Assembly (NCBI RefSeq): GCF_963556105.2
Contig: NZ_OY829944.1
Span: forward strand, 1,337,501-1,401,500
Source: an uncultured Tolumonas sp.
GTDB lineage: Bacteria; Pseudomonadota; Gammaproteobacteria; Enterobacterales; Aeromonadaceae
Direction of reading: 5' to 3'
DNA length: 64,000 nucleotides
How positions within the stretch are numbered: the first letter of the stretch is position 1; every line of letters begins with the position of its first letter. The notes under the pieces are model-generated. The model was given only the letters and a program-made list of their open reading frames with translations, was not told the origin of the DNA and searched no databases. The position numbers were made by a program, and so were the translations under genes. Shown here piece after piece: positions 48,841 through 57,719 of this stretch.

Positions 48841-49794
48841 ATGACCCAGTTTGATACTCAACAGATCCAGGTTGGCATTAGTTCCTGCTTGTTAGGCCAG
48901 CAAGTTCGCTTCGATGGCGGGCACAAACGATCTGAATTTGTAGAAAAAGAATTAACCCGTTATTTTTCTTTTACATCTGTGTGCCCTGAAATGGCGATTG
49001 GTCTTGGCTCACCGCGTAAAGCGATCCGGCTGGTTAAACGAGACGATATTATTCACGTCGAAGCTTCAGATGGCAGTATTGATGTTACTGACAAACTAAC
49101 TGCCTTCTCTTATCAAAAAACAGCAGAGTTTGATCATCTGGCGGGTTATATCCTCTGTGCCAAATCACCAAGCTGTGGCATGGAACGCGTCAGGATCTAT
49201 TCATCGCAAGGATCAGCGAAAGAAGGTACCGGCGTTTACGCCCGTATATTGATGGAGCAAAACCCACTGTTGCCGGTGGAAGAAGATGGTCGTTTGTGTG
49301 ATCCGGTGTTGCGTGAGAATTTTGTCACTCGCGTGTTTGCTTATCATGATTGGTTAACGTTACAACACAGCGGTATTACGCGTGGCAAGTTGATCGCTTT
49401 TCATTCCCGCTATAAATACCTGCTGTTTGCTCACCAGCCTTCGGCCTATAAGTCACTTGGCAAACTATTGGGGGATGCCATTGATTTACCATTAGAGACG
49501 CTGGCTGCCCGCTATATTTCAGGCTTGATGCAAGGCTTACAACAACGTGTAAGCCGGAAAAACCATTCCAATGTATTACAACATTTACAGGGCTACTTCA
49601 AAAAGCACCTCAGCCCAGCACAAAAAGCAGAATTACAAACCACCATCGATAAATACCGCCGAGGCTTGTTACCACTGATGTCGCCGATGACACTGCTCCA
49701 GCATTATCTGCGGGAATATCCGAATCCTTATTTAGCATCGCAGGTTTACTTTAATCCTCATCCTGAGGATCTGGCGCTGCGTTACAGCTTATAA
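48841..49794 (+). CDS. ybgA: YbgA family protein (DUF523 + DUF1722)
   Basis: This is a 317-residue protein of unknown biochemistry. The N-terminal DUF523 (about 8-150) has conserved cysteines in GISSCLLGQQVRFDGGHK, SVCPEMAIG and AKSPSCGMERV, which could bind a metal cluster or act in persulfide chemistry. The C-terminal DUF1722 (about 190-300) contains HSRYKYLLFAHQPSAYKSLG. As in E. coli it directly precedes the photolyase gene (10 bp apart), so the two are likely co-transcribed and linked to light or DNA-damage responses. Confidence 0.92.
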   Translation: MTQFDTQQIQVGISSCLLGQQVRFDGGHKRSEFVEKELTRYFSFTSVCPEMAIGLGSPRKAIRLVKRDDIIHVEASDGSIDVTDKLTAFSYQKTAEFDHLAGYILCAKSPSCGMERVRIYSSQGSAKEGTGVYARILMEQNPLLPVEEDGRLCDPVLRENFVTRVFAYHDWLTLQHSGITRGKLIAFHSRYKYLLFAHQPSAYKSLGKLLGDAIDLPLETLAARYISGLMQGLQQRVSRKNHSNVLQHLQGYFKKHLSPAQKAELQTTIDKYRRGLLPLMSPMTLLQHYLREYPNPYLASQVYFNPHPEDLALRYSL

Positions 49795-49804
49795 GGAGGT
49801 ATTG

Positions 49805-51202
49805 ATGTCATCATTAGTCTGGTTTCGGGACGATCTGCGTCTGCACGATCATCCGGCGTTGTATGCCGCCAGTTTGCGCAATGAGCCATTACAGGCCATC
49901 TATTTCATTACGCCAAAGCAGTGGGAAAAACACGATCTGGCGCCGATTAAAGCGGATCTAATGGCGCGGCAACTCAATCAATTGGGGGCAGAGTTGGCTG
50001 TGCTCGGTATTCCATTAACCGTATTCACAGTCGATGATTATCAGCTGTTACCTCAGATGTTACTGAATTTCTGCCAACAGCAGAGCATTACACAGCTATT
50101 TGTAAATCGAGACATTGGTGAGTATGAACTACAACGTGATCTCGCGGTGCAACAGCAGTGCGATGTTGCCAAGATTCAGGTGCAGTGGTTTGATGCGCGT
50201 TGTGTGTTTGCGCCTGGAACCGTGTTAACCGGTAGCAAAGAGATGTTTAAAGTCTTCACGCCGTTTAGTAATGCCTGGTTAAAACGATTAATGGCGGAAG
50301 GTTATCAGGTCTGGCCAAAACCTGTGAGCAGGGGGGAAGCACTTAACTGGTCGCCCGTGCAATTTACTTATCCAAAAGTGGATAGTAGTGCTTGGCCTAT
50401 TGGTGAAGAGCATGTGCTTGCCCGATTGCGCGATTTTTGTGCTGAAAAAGTGGATGCCTATGGCGAACAACGTGATTTCCCCGCTACTGCTGGCACCAGC
50501 CAGTTATCCCCTTATTTAGCGCTTGGAATTATTACGGTTCGCCAGTGTTTAGCGGCGATGCAAGGTGCTCTGGGTCAATTGCCTTTTGAGCGTGGTGCTG
50601 CCGGATTTGTGTGGTTGAATGAATTGATCTGGCGGGAGTTTTATCAGCATCTGCTGGTGGCATTTCCTCATCTGTCAAAACATAAGGCATTTAAACCTGA
50701 TACTGAACATGTACGCTGGCTTTGGGATGAAACGCGGTTTAATGCGTGGTGTGAAGGTAAAACGGGTTATCCAATCGTCGATGCCGCCATGCGCTGTCTG
50801 AATCAAACCGGCTGGATGCATAACCGCTTACGCATGATTGTGGCGTCCTTCCTGACCAAAGATCTGCACATCGATTGGCGTCATGGTGAACGTTATTTTA
50901 TGCAGCAGCTAATTGATGGTGAATTAGCCGCCAATAACGGCGGTTGGCAGTGGGCGGCGAGCACAGGTGCCGATGCAGCACCTTATTTCCGTATCTTTAA
51001 CCCGACCACACAAGGAGAGCGATTTGATGAGAAAGGCATTTTTATCAAACAATGGTTACCAGAGCTTGCTGCGGTACCAGAAAAATACATTCATACACCG
51101 CGAGATTGGTTAACCGTTTTCCAGCCACAAAATGAATATCCGGCACCGATAGTTGATCATAGTGAAGCGCGGGCTATTGCTTTGGCATTGTTTCAGCGAT
51201 AG
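49805..51202 (+). CDS. phrB: Deoxyribodipyrimidine photolyase
   Basis: PhrB repairs cyclobutane pyrimidine dimers using blue light. The 465-residue class I photolyase has the N-terminal antenna domain (LVWFRDDLRLHDHPAL) and the C-terminal FAD domain with signatures GTSQLSPYLALGIITVRQ, WREFYQHLL, TGYPIVDAAMRCLNQTGWMHNRLRMIVASFLTKDL and GGWQWAASTGADAAPYFRIFNP. A very strong SD (AAGGAGGT) precedes the ATG at 49805; the TTG one codon earlier is an unlikely start. Confidence 0.96.
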   Translation: MSSLVWFRDDLRLHDHPALYAASLRNEPLQAIYFITPKQWEKHDLAPIKADLMARQLNQLGAELAVLGIPLTVFTVDDYQLLPQMLLNFCQQQSITQLFVNRDIGEYELQRDLAVQQQCDVAKIQVQWFDARCVFAPGTVLTGSKEMFKVFTPFSNAWLKRLMAEGYQVWPKPVSRGEALNWSPVQFTYPKVDSSAWPIGEEHVLARLRDFCAEKVDAYGEQRDFPATAGTSQLSPYLALGIITVRQCLAAMQGALGQLPFERGAAGFVWLNELIWREFYQHLLVAFPHLSKHKAFKPDTEHVRWLWDETRFNAWCEGKTGYPIVDAAMRCLNQTGWMHNRLRMIVASFLTKDLHIDWRHGERYFMQQLIDGELAANNGGWQWAASTGADAAPYFRIFNPTTQGERFDEKGIFIKQWLPELAAVPEKYIHTPRDWLTVFQPQNEYPAPIVDHSEARAIALALFQR

Positions 51203-51210
51203 GAAATACA

Positions 51211-51254
51211 ACAAACGCTTGTACCGCACCGATGTGCAGGCGTTTTGTTTTAAA
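51211..51254 (+). terminator. Probable phrB terminator
   Basis: The imperfect stem ACAAACGC / GCGTTTTGT is followed by a T-rich stretch, 8 bp after the phrB stop. Confidence 0.55.
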
Positions 51255-51330
51255 AAAGCGGAATTAAAGAGTGAAAGTGACTTGCTGAGAATTTATTTGT
51301 GCTGAACTTTACCCAGACAGGTAAAGAAGA

Positions 51331-51406
51331 TGGCTCCCTCGACTGGACTTGAACCAGTGACATACGGATTAACAGTCCGCCGTTCTACCGACTGAACTAC
51401 GAGGGA
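51331..51406 (-). tRNA. tRNA-Asn (GTT), copy 1
   Basis: Read on the minus strand the 76-nt sequence folds as a tRNA: acceptor TCCCTCG / CGAGGGA, anticodon GTT in CTGTTAA, T-loop GGTTCAAGTCC and encoded CCA end. Confidence 0.96.
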
Positions 51407-51410
51407 ATCG

Positions 51411-51486
51411 TGGCTCCTCCTGCTGGACTTGAACCAGCGACATACGGATTAACAGTCCGCCGTTCTACCGACTGAACTAAGGAGGA
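51411..51486 (-). tRNA. tRNA-Asn (GTT), copy 2, variant acceptor and T stem
   Basis: It has the same anticodon arm and D arm as its neighbours. The acceptor stem is TCCTCCT / AGGAGGA (others TCCCTCG / CGAGGGA) and the T stem is GCTGG / CCAGC (others ACTGG / CCAGT). All changes keep base pairing. CCA is encoded. Confidence 0.95.
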
Positions 51487-51501
51487 ATTACTGTCTGATG
51501 A

Positions 51502-51577
51502 TGGCTCCCTCGACTGGACTTGAACCAGTGACATACGGATTAACAGTCCGCCGTTCTACCGACTGAACTACGAGGGA
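51502..51577 (-). tRNA. tRNA-Asn (GTT), copy 3
   Basis: Identical in sequence to copy 1 over the 76-nt tRNA. CCA is encoded. Confidence 0.96.
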
Positions 51578-52023
51578 ATCGTCGCATCAGGACGGGGCGC
51601 ATGTTACTGATTGGTATGGTGGCTGTCAACCAAGGAAACAGCAAAAAGTGTCTGTAATGGTTTGATTGCCGAATTGATGAGCAGTTTCATTCAGGTTTTT
51701 TTTATCAACAGAAAGGCAATGCCAGTGGTGACAAGGGCTGGCGTCGTTTACCCACAGAATCTGTGGATAACCCTGTGTGTTGTTTTATTATATTTCTGTG
51801 TAAGCCATGTGGCTCAAGGGGTACAAAAAACCCACGCAAAAATATTGCAAATTTAAAACACAGTAAAATCAATTAATTAGTTTTTTAGGTGCGGATAGTT
51901 GAGATTTGGGTATGAATAGAATATGAGCGAAAATACAGCATGACTAGATGTGCATTATTTTGGCGCAGTATAGATGGAAACCGTGGATAAGTGGGTTCTT
52001 GCAGTATGAAACGCTGAGAAATT
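51578..52023. other. tRNA spacer with DnaA-box-like sequences
   Basis: No credible gene is seen in this 446-bp spacer between tRNA-Asn copies 3 and 4. TTACCCACA (51750-51758) and the complement of TTATCCACAG (CTGTGGATAA, 51763-51772) form a near-perfect inverted pair of DnaA boxes. A third, CGTGGATAA (complement of TTATCCACG), lies at 51982-51990. An 81-codon open frame here (51611-51856) has no ribosome site or family resemblance and is treated as chance. Confidence 0.45.
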
Positions 52024-52099
52024 TGGCTCCCTCGACTGGACTTGAACCAGTGACATACGGATTAACAGTCCGCCGTTCTACCGACTGAACTACGAGGGA
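52024..52099 (-). tRNA. tRNA-Asn (GTT), copy 4
   Basis: 76-nt tRNA identical to copies 1 and 3. It is separated from copy 3 by 446 bp and is the promoter-proximal copy on the minus strand if all four are co-transcribed. Confidence 0.96.
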
Positions 52100-52300
52100 A
52101 TGGGCCAATAATCCTACGCATATGAGTAAGGTCGGTCAAGACAAAAATACGTGCGAGATCACACACTGCTGAAAAGTTCACCGTAATGGCGAAAATATAT
52201 ACGACGGTGTGGCTTTATTGTTTTTGTTTGGGCGTAATTGTGTCGCGGTAACACGGGAACATATTATGATGTTGTTAAGATTTCTGGTGTGGTAATCAAT

Positions 52301-54310
52301 ATGAGTAAAGCCTTTAAGCTGGCGAGTCAGTTTCAGCCAGCAGGAGATCAGCCCAACGCCATCGCTAAGTTGTTGGAAGGTATCGATGCAGGTTTGGCGC
52401 ATCAAACCCTGCTCGGGGTGACCGGTTCCGGTAAAACATTCACGATGGCGAATGTGATCGCTAAATTGAATCGTCCAACCATGATTTTGGCGCCGAATAA
52501 AACACTGGCCGCACAGTTGTATGGTGAGATGCGGGAGTTCTTCCCCGAAAATGCGGTTGAGTACTTTGTTTCTTATTATGATTACTACCAGCCAGAAGCC
52601 TATGTGCCGACTACCGATACTTTTATTGAAAAAGACTCATCGATCAATGATCACATTGAACAGATGCGTCTTTCTGCCACCAAGGCTTTGTTAGAACGCC
52701 GTGATGTGGTGATCGTGGCGTCGGTTTCTGCGATCTATGGTTTGGGTGATCCGCAATCTTATCTCAGTATGATGTTGCATTTACGGCAAGGCGACATCAT
52801 TAACCAACGTGATATTTTACGCCGTCTGGCTGAGTTGCAGTACACCCGCAACGATGTGGTGTTTCAACGCGCTACATTTCGGGTGCGTGGTGAAGTGATC
52901 GATATTTATCCGGCGGAATCTGACAAGCTGGCACTGCGTGTTGAGTTGTTTGACGAAGAAGTGGAACGGCTGAGTTTGTTCGATCCGTTGACTGGTGCGG
53001 TAGAAAAAGTGATCCCACGCTTTACCGTATTTCCGAAAAGCCATTATGTCACGCCACGGGATACCATCTTACAAGCAATTGAAACCATTAAGGTCGATCT
53101 GGCTGAGCGTCGCGAGCAGCTTTTATCAGCGAATAAACTGCTTGAAGAACAGCGGCTAACCCAACGCACCCAGTTTGATATCGAAATGATGCAAGAGCTG
53201 GGTTATTGCTCCGGTATTGAAAACTACTCTCGTTATTTGTCTGGCCGCACTGCTGGCGAACCGCCGCCAACATTGTTCGACTATCTGCCTGCCGATGGCT
53301 TATTGATCATCGATGAATCGCATGTCACGGTGCCGCAAATCGGCGGTATGTATAAAGGTGACCGTTCCCGTAAAGAGACCTTGGTGGAATATGGTTTCCG
53401 TTTACCCTCCGCGTTGGATAACCGGCCGCTCAAATTCGACGAATTTGAAGCCTTGATGCCGCAAACCGTCTTTGTATCTGCTACGCCAGCAGCTTACGAG
53501 TTGGAGAAATCGGGTGGGGATATCGTGCAGCAAGTCGTGCGTCCGACCGGTTTGCTGGATCCTGAAGTTGAAGTTCGTCCAGTTGCGACACAGGTAGACG
53601 ATCTGCTGTCTGAAATTCGCCAGCGGGTTAAGTTAGAAGAACGAGTTCTGGTTACTACGTTGACCAAACGGATGGCCGAAGATCTGACCGAATATTTGCA
53701 TGAACATGATGTCAGAGTTCGTTATTTGCATTCGGATATTGATACCGTTGAGCGTATGGAAATCATCCGTGATTTGCGCTTGGGTGAATTTGATGTGCTG
53801 GTCGGGATCAACCTGTTGCGGGAAGGCTTAGATATGCCAGAGGTGTCGCTGGTCGCCATTCTGGATGCAGATAAAGAGGGTTTCCTGCGTTCTACTCGTT
53901 CCATCATACAGACTATCGGTCGTGCAGCCCGAAATCTGAATGGTAAGGCTATTTTGTATGGCGATCGCATTACTGATTCGATGCGTACTGCGATTGAAGA
54001 AACTGAGCGGCGACGGTCGGTTCAACAAGCCTTTAACCAGGAACATGGTATTACGCCAAAAGGGCTCAATAAGAAAGTCGTCGATGTCATGCAATTAGGT
54101 GGTGTGACTAAATTGTCTGCCAAAGCGAGTCGCAATAAAGTGGCGGAAGAAGCGGCACATTATCAACGGTTAAGCCCTGATGCGTTGGCGAAAGAGATCA
54201 AACGATTGGAAAACCAGATGTTTGAACATGCTCGTAATCTTGAATTTGAGCAAGCGGCTGGCTTACGCGATCAAATTCATGAGCTACAGCAACAATTGTT
54301 GTTGGGATAA
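52301..54310 (+). CDS. uvrB: Excinuclease ABC subunit B
   Basis: UvrB is the damage-verifying helicase-like subunit of nucleotide excision repair. The 669-residue protein has Walker A ([10 protein letters not shown]), the beta-hairpin region [16 protein letters not shown]-like motif II (LLIIDESHV), the motif V/VI region ([23 protein letters not shown] and QTIGRAARN) and a C-terminal UVR motif (about 630-665) that binds UvrA/UvrC. The ATG at 52301 gives the E. coli-type N-terminus. No CTG-N10-CAG LexA box was seen upstream, so SOS control is not supported by sequence. The photolyase gene lies just upstream of the tRNAs. Confidence 0.97.
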   Translation: MSKAFKLASQFQPAGDQPNAIAKLLEGIDAGLAHQTLLGVTGSGKTFTMANVIAKLNRPTMILAPNKTLAAQLYGEMREFFPENAVEYFVSYYDYYQPEAYVPTTDTFIEKDSSINDHIEQMRLSATKALLERRDVVIVASVSAIYGLGDPQSYLSMMLHLRQGDIINQRDILRRLAELQYTRNDVVFQRATFRVRGEVIDIYPAESDKLALRVELFDEEVERLSLFDPLTGAVEKVIPRFTVFPKSHYVTPRDTILQAIETIKVDLAERREQLLSANKLLEEQRLTQRTQFDIEMMQELGYCSGIENYSRYLSGRTAGEPPPTLFDYLPADGLLIIDESHVTVPQIGGMYKGDRSRKETLVEYGFRLPSALDNRPLKFDEFEALMPQTVFVSATPAAYELEKSGGDIVQQVVRPTGLLDPEVEVRPVATQVDDLLSEIRQRVKLEERVLVTTLTKRMAEDLTEYLHEHDVRVRYLHSDIDTVERMEIIRDLRLGEFDVLVGINLLREGLDMPEVSLVAILDADKEGFLRSTRSIIQTIGRAARNLNGKAILYGDRITDSMRTAIEETERRRSVQQAFNQEHGITPKGLNKKVVDVMQLGGVTKLSAKASRNKVAEEAAHYQRLSPDALAKEIKRLENQMFEHARNLEFEQAAGLRDQIHELQQQLLLG

Positions 54311-54366
54311 ATCAGGAACAGCGTTGAAAGGATAGCCACTGCCTCTTAGCAGTGGCCATATATCTA

Positions 54367-55017
54367 TTAAGCGCGGCTCAGGAACTCATGTCGTGTTGCG
54401 GCATTACTCTTAAACACACCACCCAATGCGGTGGTCGTGGTCTGGCTCAATGCATCCATGATCCCACGCGATTTGACGCAATAATGTGTTGCTGTCATGG
54501 TGATTGCGACATTATCTGTACCCAGTAACACTTGTAACGCAACGAGGATCTGTTGTGTTAGTCGTTCTTGAACTTGCGGGCGTTTGGCAAAGAAATTCAC
54601 GATGCGATTTATCTTTGATAAACCAATAATTTTGTCTTTAGGAAGATAAGCGACTGTCGCACGGCCATCAATAGTAACGAAATGATGTTCACAGGTACTA
54701 GTTACACCAATGTCTTGCACCTTGATCATTTCATCAGTACCCATTTTATTTTCAATCAGGGTAATTTTAGGAAACGTGCTGTAGTCGAGGCCGGCAAAAA
54801 TCTCATCGACATACATTTTTGCAATTCGGTGTGGTGTTTCTGCCAGGCTATCATCAGCTAAATCAAGGCCAAGTAGCGTCATAATGGAGGCCATGTGTTG
54901 CTCTATCTGCTGTTTCTTCTCATGTGCCGAAACAGTGGTATGCAGCATGGGGGTTTCAAGCCCTTTCGCTTCCAGAGCAGAGCGAACAATTACAGCTTCT
55001 TTACTTAGTTGAGTCAT
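54367..55017 (-). CDS. folE: GTP cyclohydrolase I
   Basis: FolE opens GTP to dihydroneopterin triphosphate, the first step of folate synthesis. The 216-residue protein has the conserved zinc and active-site motifs [13 protein letters not shown], the third Zn cysteine in [11 protein letters not shown], and [21 protein letters not shown]. The ATG at 55017 was chosen for family length; an upstream in-frame ATG at 55098 adds 27 unrelated residues. It is convergent with uvrB; a hairpin without a T run (54334-54355) separates them. Confidence 0.95.
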   Translation of the reverse strand: MTQLSKEAVIVRSALEAKGLETPMLHTTVSAHEKKQQIEQHMASIMTLLGLDLADDSLAETPHRIAKMYVDEIFAGLDYSTFPKITLIENKMGTDEMIKVQDIGVTSTCEHHFVTIDGRATVAYLPKDKIIGLSKINRIVNFFAKRPQVQERLTQQILVALQVLLGTDNVAITMTATHYCVKSRGIMDALSQTTTTALGGVFKSNAATRHEFLSRA

Positions 55018-55281
55018 TGTCTCTTTATCTCCTGCATCGGGGCTGATGCTTATTCCCGACACATAATTACGGCTTCTGAACTTATTATACACATCCAATG
55101 AGGCTTAGGCTTATTGAGCCGAGGCAAACCTGTCTTACTAATACGCATCGAATTTACGGATAGATTGCTGATACGGATAAAAATTAACGGGAAATAAAGT
55201 TTGGCCGTATTCCTGTCTATTTAGTGAACAAGCTTTCATTCGATGTGCATTTTGCGAAAATGCAAATCGAATATGGATTCA

Positions 55282-55339
55282 TTTGCAAATTGCAAAAATG
55301 CGCAATTTGCAAAGTCTTTTGACTCTGTTGTGTTATAAT
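55282..55339 (+). promoter_or_regulatory. Extended -10 promoter with a 12-bp operator-like inverted repeat
   Basis: TGTTATAAT (55331-55339) is an extended -10 element. Directly upstream lies a perfect inverted repeat, TTTGCAAATTGC (55282-55293) and GCAATTTGCAAA (55302-55313). A second small palindrome, GCATTTT-GCG-AAAATGC, lies at 55247-55263. The arrangement looks like a repressor or activator site over the -35 region of a plus-strand promoter. Confidence 0.5.
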
Positions 55340-55345
55340 TTAGAT

Positions 55346-55546
55346 GCAATTAAAGACTTAATTGACGCTATTTTGAGGTGGAATCACTAAAAAAGTGCGT
55401 AATTTATATCTTTATAAAATAATTTAGATATATATGGAATGTTGGCACGGCTTTTCCATATATAAATATGTAAACCAGTTTTATCCCGTGCTCTCTTCAG
55501 CAAAAGCTGAAGTTCGGTCAACTACATTGTGGTTGACCTTTTTTTT
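55346..55546 (+). ncRNA. Candidate small RNA (about 200 nt)
   Basis: Between the promoter at 55331-55339 and a strong intrinsic terminator (GGTCAAC, 8-nt loop, GTTGACC, then eight T; 55516-55546) lies about 200 bp with no convincing coding sequence. A second hairpin, CTTCAGC-AAAA-GCTGAAG (55495-55512), precedes the terminator, and A/U-rich single-stranded stretches lie upstream, a layout common in Hfq-dependent sRNAs. No plus-strand gene follows (sbcB is convergent), so the transcript must be self-contained. It does not match sRNAs I remember (Spot 42, GcvB, RyhB, 6S). The transcript start is approximate. Confidence 0.5.
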
Positions 55547-55551
55547 GCCCG

Positions 55552-56967
55552 TCATTTACCCTGCAAATACAACGCCAGCGATTTAATGATGTTCCATTCG
55601 CGAGAACCCTGTATTTTGCCTTCCAGCAGTTGTTCTAGTCGCAGTAAATAAGTTTCTGCCTGTCGATTTAATGCATCAACACAAAACTGTTGCCATTGCT
55701 CTTGTTCGCGTGGTGACAGTGTGTGGGGATAATTTCTGGCCCGGTAGCGAAACAGTAATGTATGCAGACGAGGATCATGAAATTGATAACGGCCTGGTGT
55801 TAATTGTTCTGCCGTCGCTTGTTGGATCAAATCAATCGTTGCCCGATCTGCTTCAGAGAAAAAGCCTTGATACAGCATATGCTCGGGATCCTGATTTTCA
55901 GGCGGAACAAAATCATCATTGAATAAGGTGACCAATTTTTCTCTGATTTCAGGATTTTCTCGGATCAATTGCAGGTTCTGCATACAACGATCTCGATTGA
56001 TACCTAATTCTTGCGAACGCTCTTCGCTCAGACTGGCGGCTGGTGCCAAGATTGGGCACTTATTTATATGGATCAATTTAACGGGGACTGGTGATTCACC
56101 AGCCAATTCATTACGTCGGGTATAAAGACGATCACGTAAAGCTGCGACATCTAATTTGAGCAAAGGTGATATGTCTTTGTGTAAATCCACGACAATCACG
56201 GCATTATTATTGGTTGGATGCCAAGCTAATGGGGCAATCCAACTGGCACAGCCTTGCCACGCGGAAAACATACCAGAGACATGCACCAGCGGTTTGATAT
56301 TAATAATGTCGATCAGGTTTTTGAGTTTATGTTTATTGCGGTGTTCTAACAAATAATCAAATAAGCGTGGCTGGGCTTGTTTGAGACATTTGGCTAAACC
56401 AATAGTGGCGTACACATCAGACATCGCATCATGTGCATTTTCATGTTTGATGCCATTGGCAACGGAGAGTTTTTCCAGACGAAATGACGGTTTACCTTCA
56501 TCGTCATAAACCCAATTGATGCCATCCGGGCGCAAAGCATAAAATGCACGGACTACATCTAACAGATCCCAGCGTGAATTGCCTTGTTGCCAGCTATAAG
56601 CATACGGGTCGAAAAAATTGCGGTAAAAACCGTAACGCGTAAATTCATCATCAAAGCGGATATTGTTGTAGCCCAGTATACAGGTTTCTGGTTGCGCAAA
56701 TTGCGCATGAATCGAGCGGAAAAAATCGGCCTCACAGACACCGTTTTGGTTCACAATCTGAGGAGTAATACCGGTTATCAGGCAAGCTTCTGGCGCTGGT
56801 AAATAATCTGGCGCCATCTGGCAATAAAGAACGACGGGTTCGCCACAAATATTGAAGTCAGCATCAGTTCGAATTCCGGCAAACTGGGACGGCCGATCGC
56901 GGGCTGGGTCGATACCAAAAGTTTCGTAATCGTGGAACACGAAAGTTTTTTGCGGTTTAGTAATCAA
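55552..56967 (-). CDS. sbcB: Exodeoxyribonuclease I
   Basis: ExoI digests single-stranded DNA 3' to 5' in recombination and mismatch repair. The 471-residue DnaQ-fold protein has ExoI motif I (FHDYETFG, the DxE pair), motif II (LGYNNIRFDDEFTRYGFYRNFFDPY) and motif III (HENAHDAMSDVYAT), followed by the SH3-like and C-terminal helical domains. The start at 56967 is TTG, with an ATT one codon upstream and no ATG nearby in frame, so translation may be weak. An intrinsic terminator on the same strand lies 62 bp upstream of the start. Confidence 0.95.
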   Translation of the reverse strand: MITKPQKTFVFHDYETFGIDPARDRPSQFAGIRTDADFNICGEPVVLYCQMAPDYLPAPEACLITGITPQIVNQNGVCEADFFRSIHAQFAQPETCILGYNNIRFDDEFTRYGFYRNFFDPYAYSWQQGNSRWDLLDVVRAFYALRPDGINWVYDDEGKPSFRLEKLSVANGIKHENAHDAMSDVYATIGLAKCLKQAQPRLFDYLLEHRNKHKLKNLIDIINIKPLVHVSGMFSAWQGCASWIAPLAWHPTNNNAVIVVDLHKDISPLLKLDVAALRDRLYTRRNELAGESPVPVKLIHINKCPILAPAASLSEERSQELGINRDRCMQNLQLIRENPEIREKLVTLFNDDFVPPENQDPEHMLYQGFFSEADRATIDLIQQATAEQLTPGRYQFHDPRLHTLLFRYRARNYPHTLSPREQEQWQQFCVDALNRQAETYLLRLEQLLEGKIQGSREWNIIKSLALYLQGK

Positions 56968-57028
56968 AATGACACCACTTGTGGCTGTAAAACGTTTATT
57001 GAGCCTATTCTGGATGAATTTCGGGAAT

Positions 57029-57060
57029 AAAAAAACCCAGTCAACTTTTCATTGACTGGG
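57029..57060 (-). terminator. Intrinsic terminator upstream of sbcB
   Basis: On the minus strand CCCAGTCAA / TTGACTGGG with a 7-nt loop is followed by seven T. No minus-strand gene lies upstream of it (the next genes read plus), so it ends either a short transcript that starts between about 57060 and 57300 or the sbcB leader itself. The rest of 56968-57307 holds no recognised gene. Confidence 0.7.
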
Positions 57061-57270
57061 CCAAGACTCAATGTTTAATTGCAGTGGCATTAAGTTAGAG
57101 TTCAGACATTGTAAAAAGTTCCGCTAAGTCGCATAAAAATTGTGATTTTCATCTCGTTACGCATAGGTCTCTGCAATATTTTTTCCATTAGAACGATAAA
57201 AATGAGCAAAACCTAATTTCAAATAACGCGTTTTTCTTATCAATTGCATTGAAAGTAAGAACATTTCAAA

Positions 57271-57294
57271 TTAAATTAGAATTATCTAATTTAA
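57271..57294 (+). promoter_or_regulatory. Perfect AT-rich palindrome before pmpA (ArsR/BigR-type operator?)
   Basis: TTAAATTAGA (57271-57280), ATTA, then TCTAATTTAA (57285-57294): perfect 10-bp arms, ending 13 bp before the pmpA start. Sulfide-responsive ArsR-type repressors (BigR, YgaV, PigS) bind AT-rich palindromes before similar sulfur-transport genes. The link is inferred; no ArsR gene is adjacent. Confidence 0.5.
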
Positions 57295-57307
57295 TGGGTG
57301 TTTATGT

Positions 57308-57709
57308 ATGCACAATTTTACCCCGTGGAGTTCGTTGCTTGGCGGGCTCCTGATTGGTTTTGCAGCCCTGATACTTTTATGGGGCAAAGGTCGGATCGCG
57401 GGTTACAGTGGAATTATCTCCGGGTTATTTTCAATGCCTGATGGCAAACGCTGGCGTATCTTATTTTTAGTGGGAACAACCCTCGGGGCGAGTGTGGCAA
57501 CGTATGCGCTACATCTCAAAGTCGCAACGCTTGAAATATCGCCGTTGCTGATATTAGCAGGCCTCTTAGTCGGAGTTGGTTCTCGCTTAGCGAATGGCTG
57601 CACCAGTGGTCACGGTATTTGTGGAATTGGTCGTTTTTCAGTCCGTTCATTAATGGCAACCGGATTATTTATGTTTTCTGGCGCATTGATTGTTGCCATG
57701 ACCCATTAA
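57308..57709 (+). CDS. YeeE/YedE family sulfur transporter half, PmpA-like
   Basis: The 133-residue membrane protein has about four hydrophobic segments, GSRLANGCTSGHGICGIGRFS (conserved Cys residues that handle thiosulfate or sulfane sulfur in YeeE-type channels) and GYSGIISGLF. It is the N-terminal half of a YeeE/YedE transporter; the next gene encodes the other half, as in PmpA/PmpB pairs of proteobacteria. The ribosome site (GGGTG) is weak. It may work with the sulfur-transferring enzymes such as the rhodanese fusion encoded at 36.4 kb. Confidence 0.85.
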   Translation: MHNFTPWSSLLGGLLIGFAALILLWGKGRIAGYSGIISGLFSMPDGKRWRILFLVGTTLGASVATYALHLKVATLEISPLLILAGLLVGVGSRLANGCTSGHGICGIGRFSVRSLMATGLFMFSGALIVAMTH

Positions 57710-57719
57710 GAGGTGAGTA

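Noticed and set aside
51611-51856. 81-codon ORF in the tRNA spacer
   Set aside because: No ribosome site, no recognisable domain, and it overlaps DnaA-box-like repeats; probably chance.
52100-52300. LexA (SOS) box before uvrB
   Set aside because: No CTG-N10-CAG motif was found in the region on either strand.
55384-55430. Short leader-peptide-like frames after GAGGTG in the sRNA candidate
   Set aside because: The only frames start at GTG overlapping the GAGG or at ATC, with bad spacing; not credible as an attenuator peptide.
57102-57188. 28-codon minus-strand ORF (MEKILQRPMRNEM...)
   Set aside because: No ribosome site and no family resemblance; noted only as part of the possible short transcript ending at 57029.
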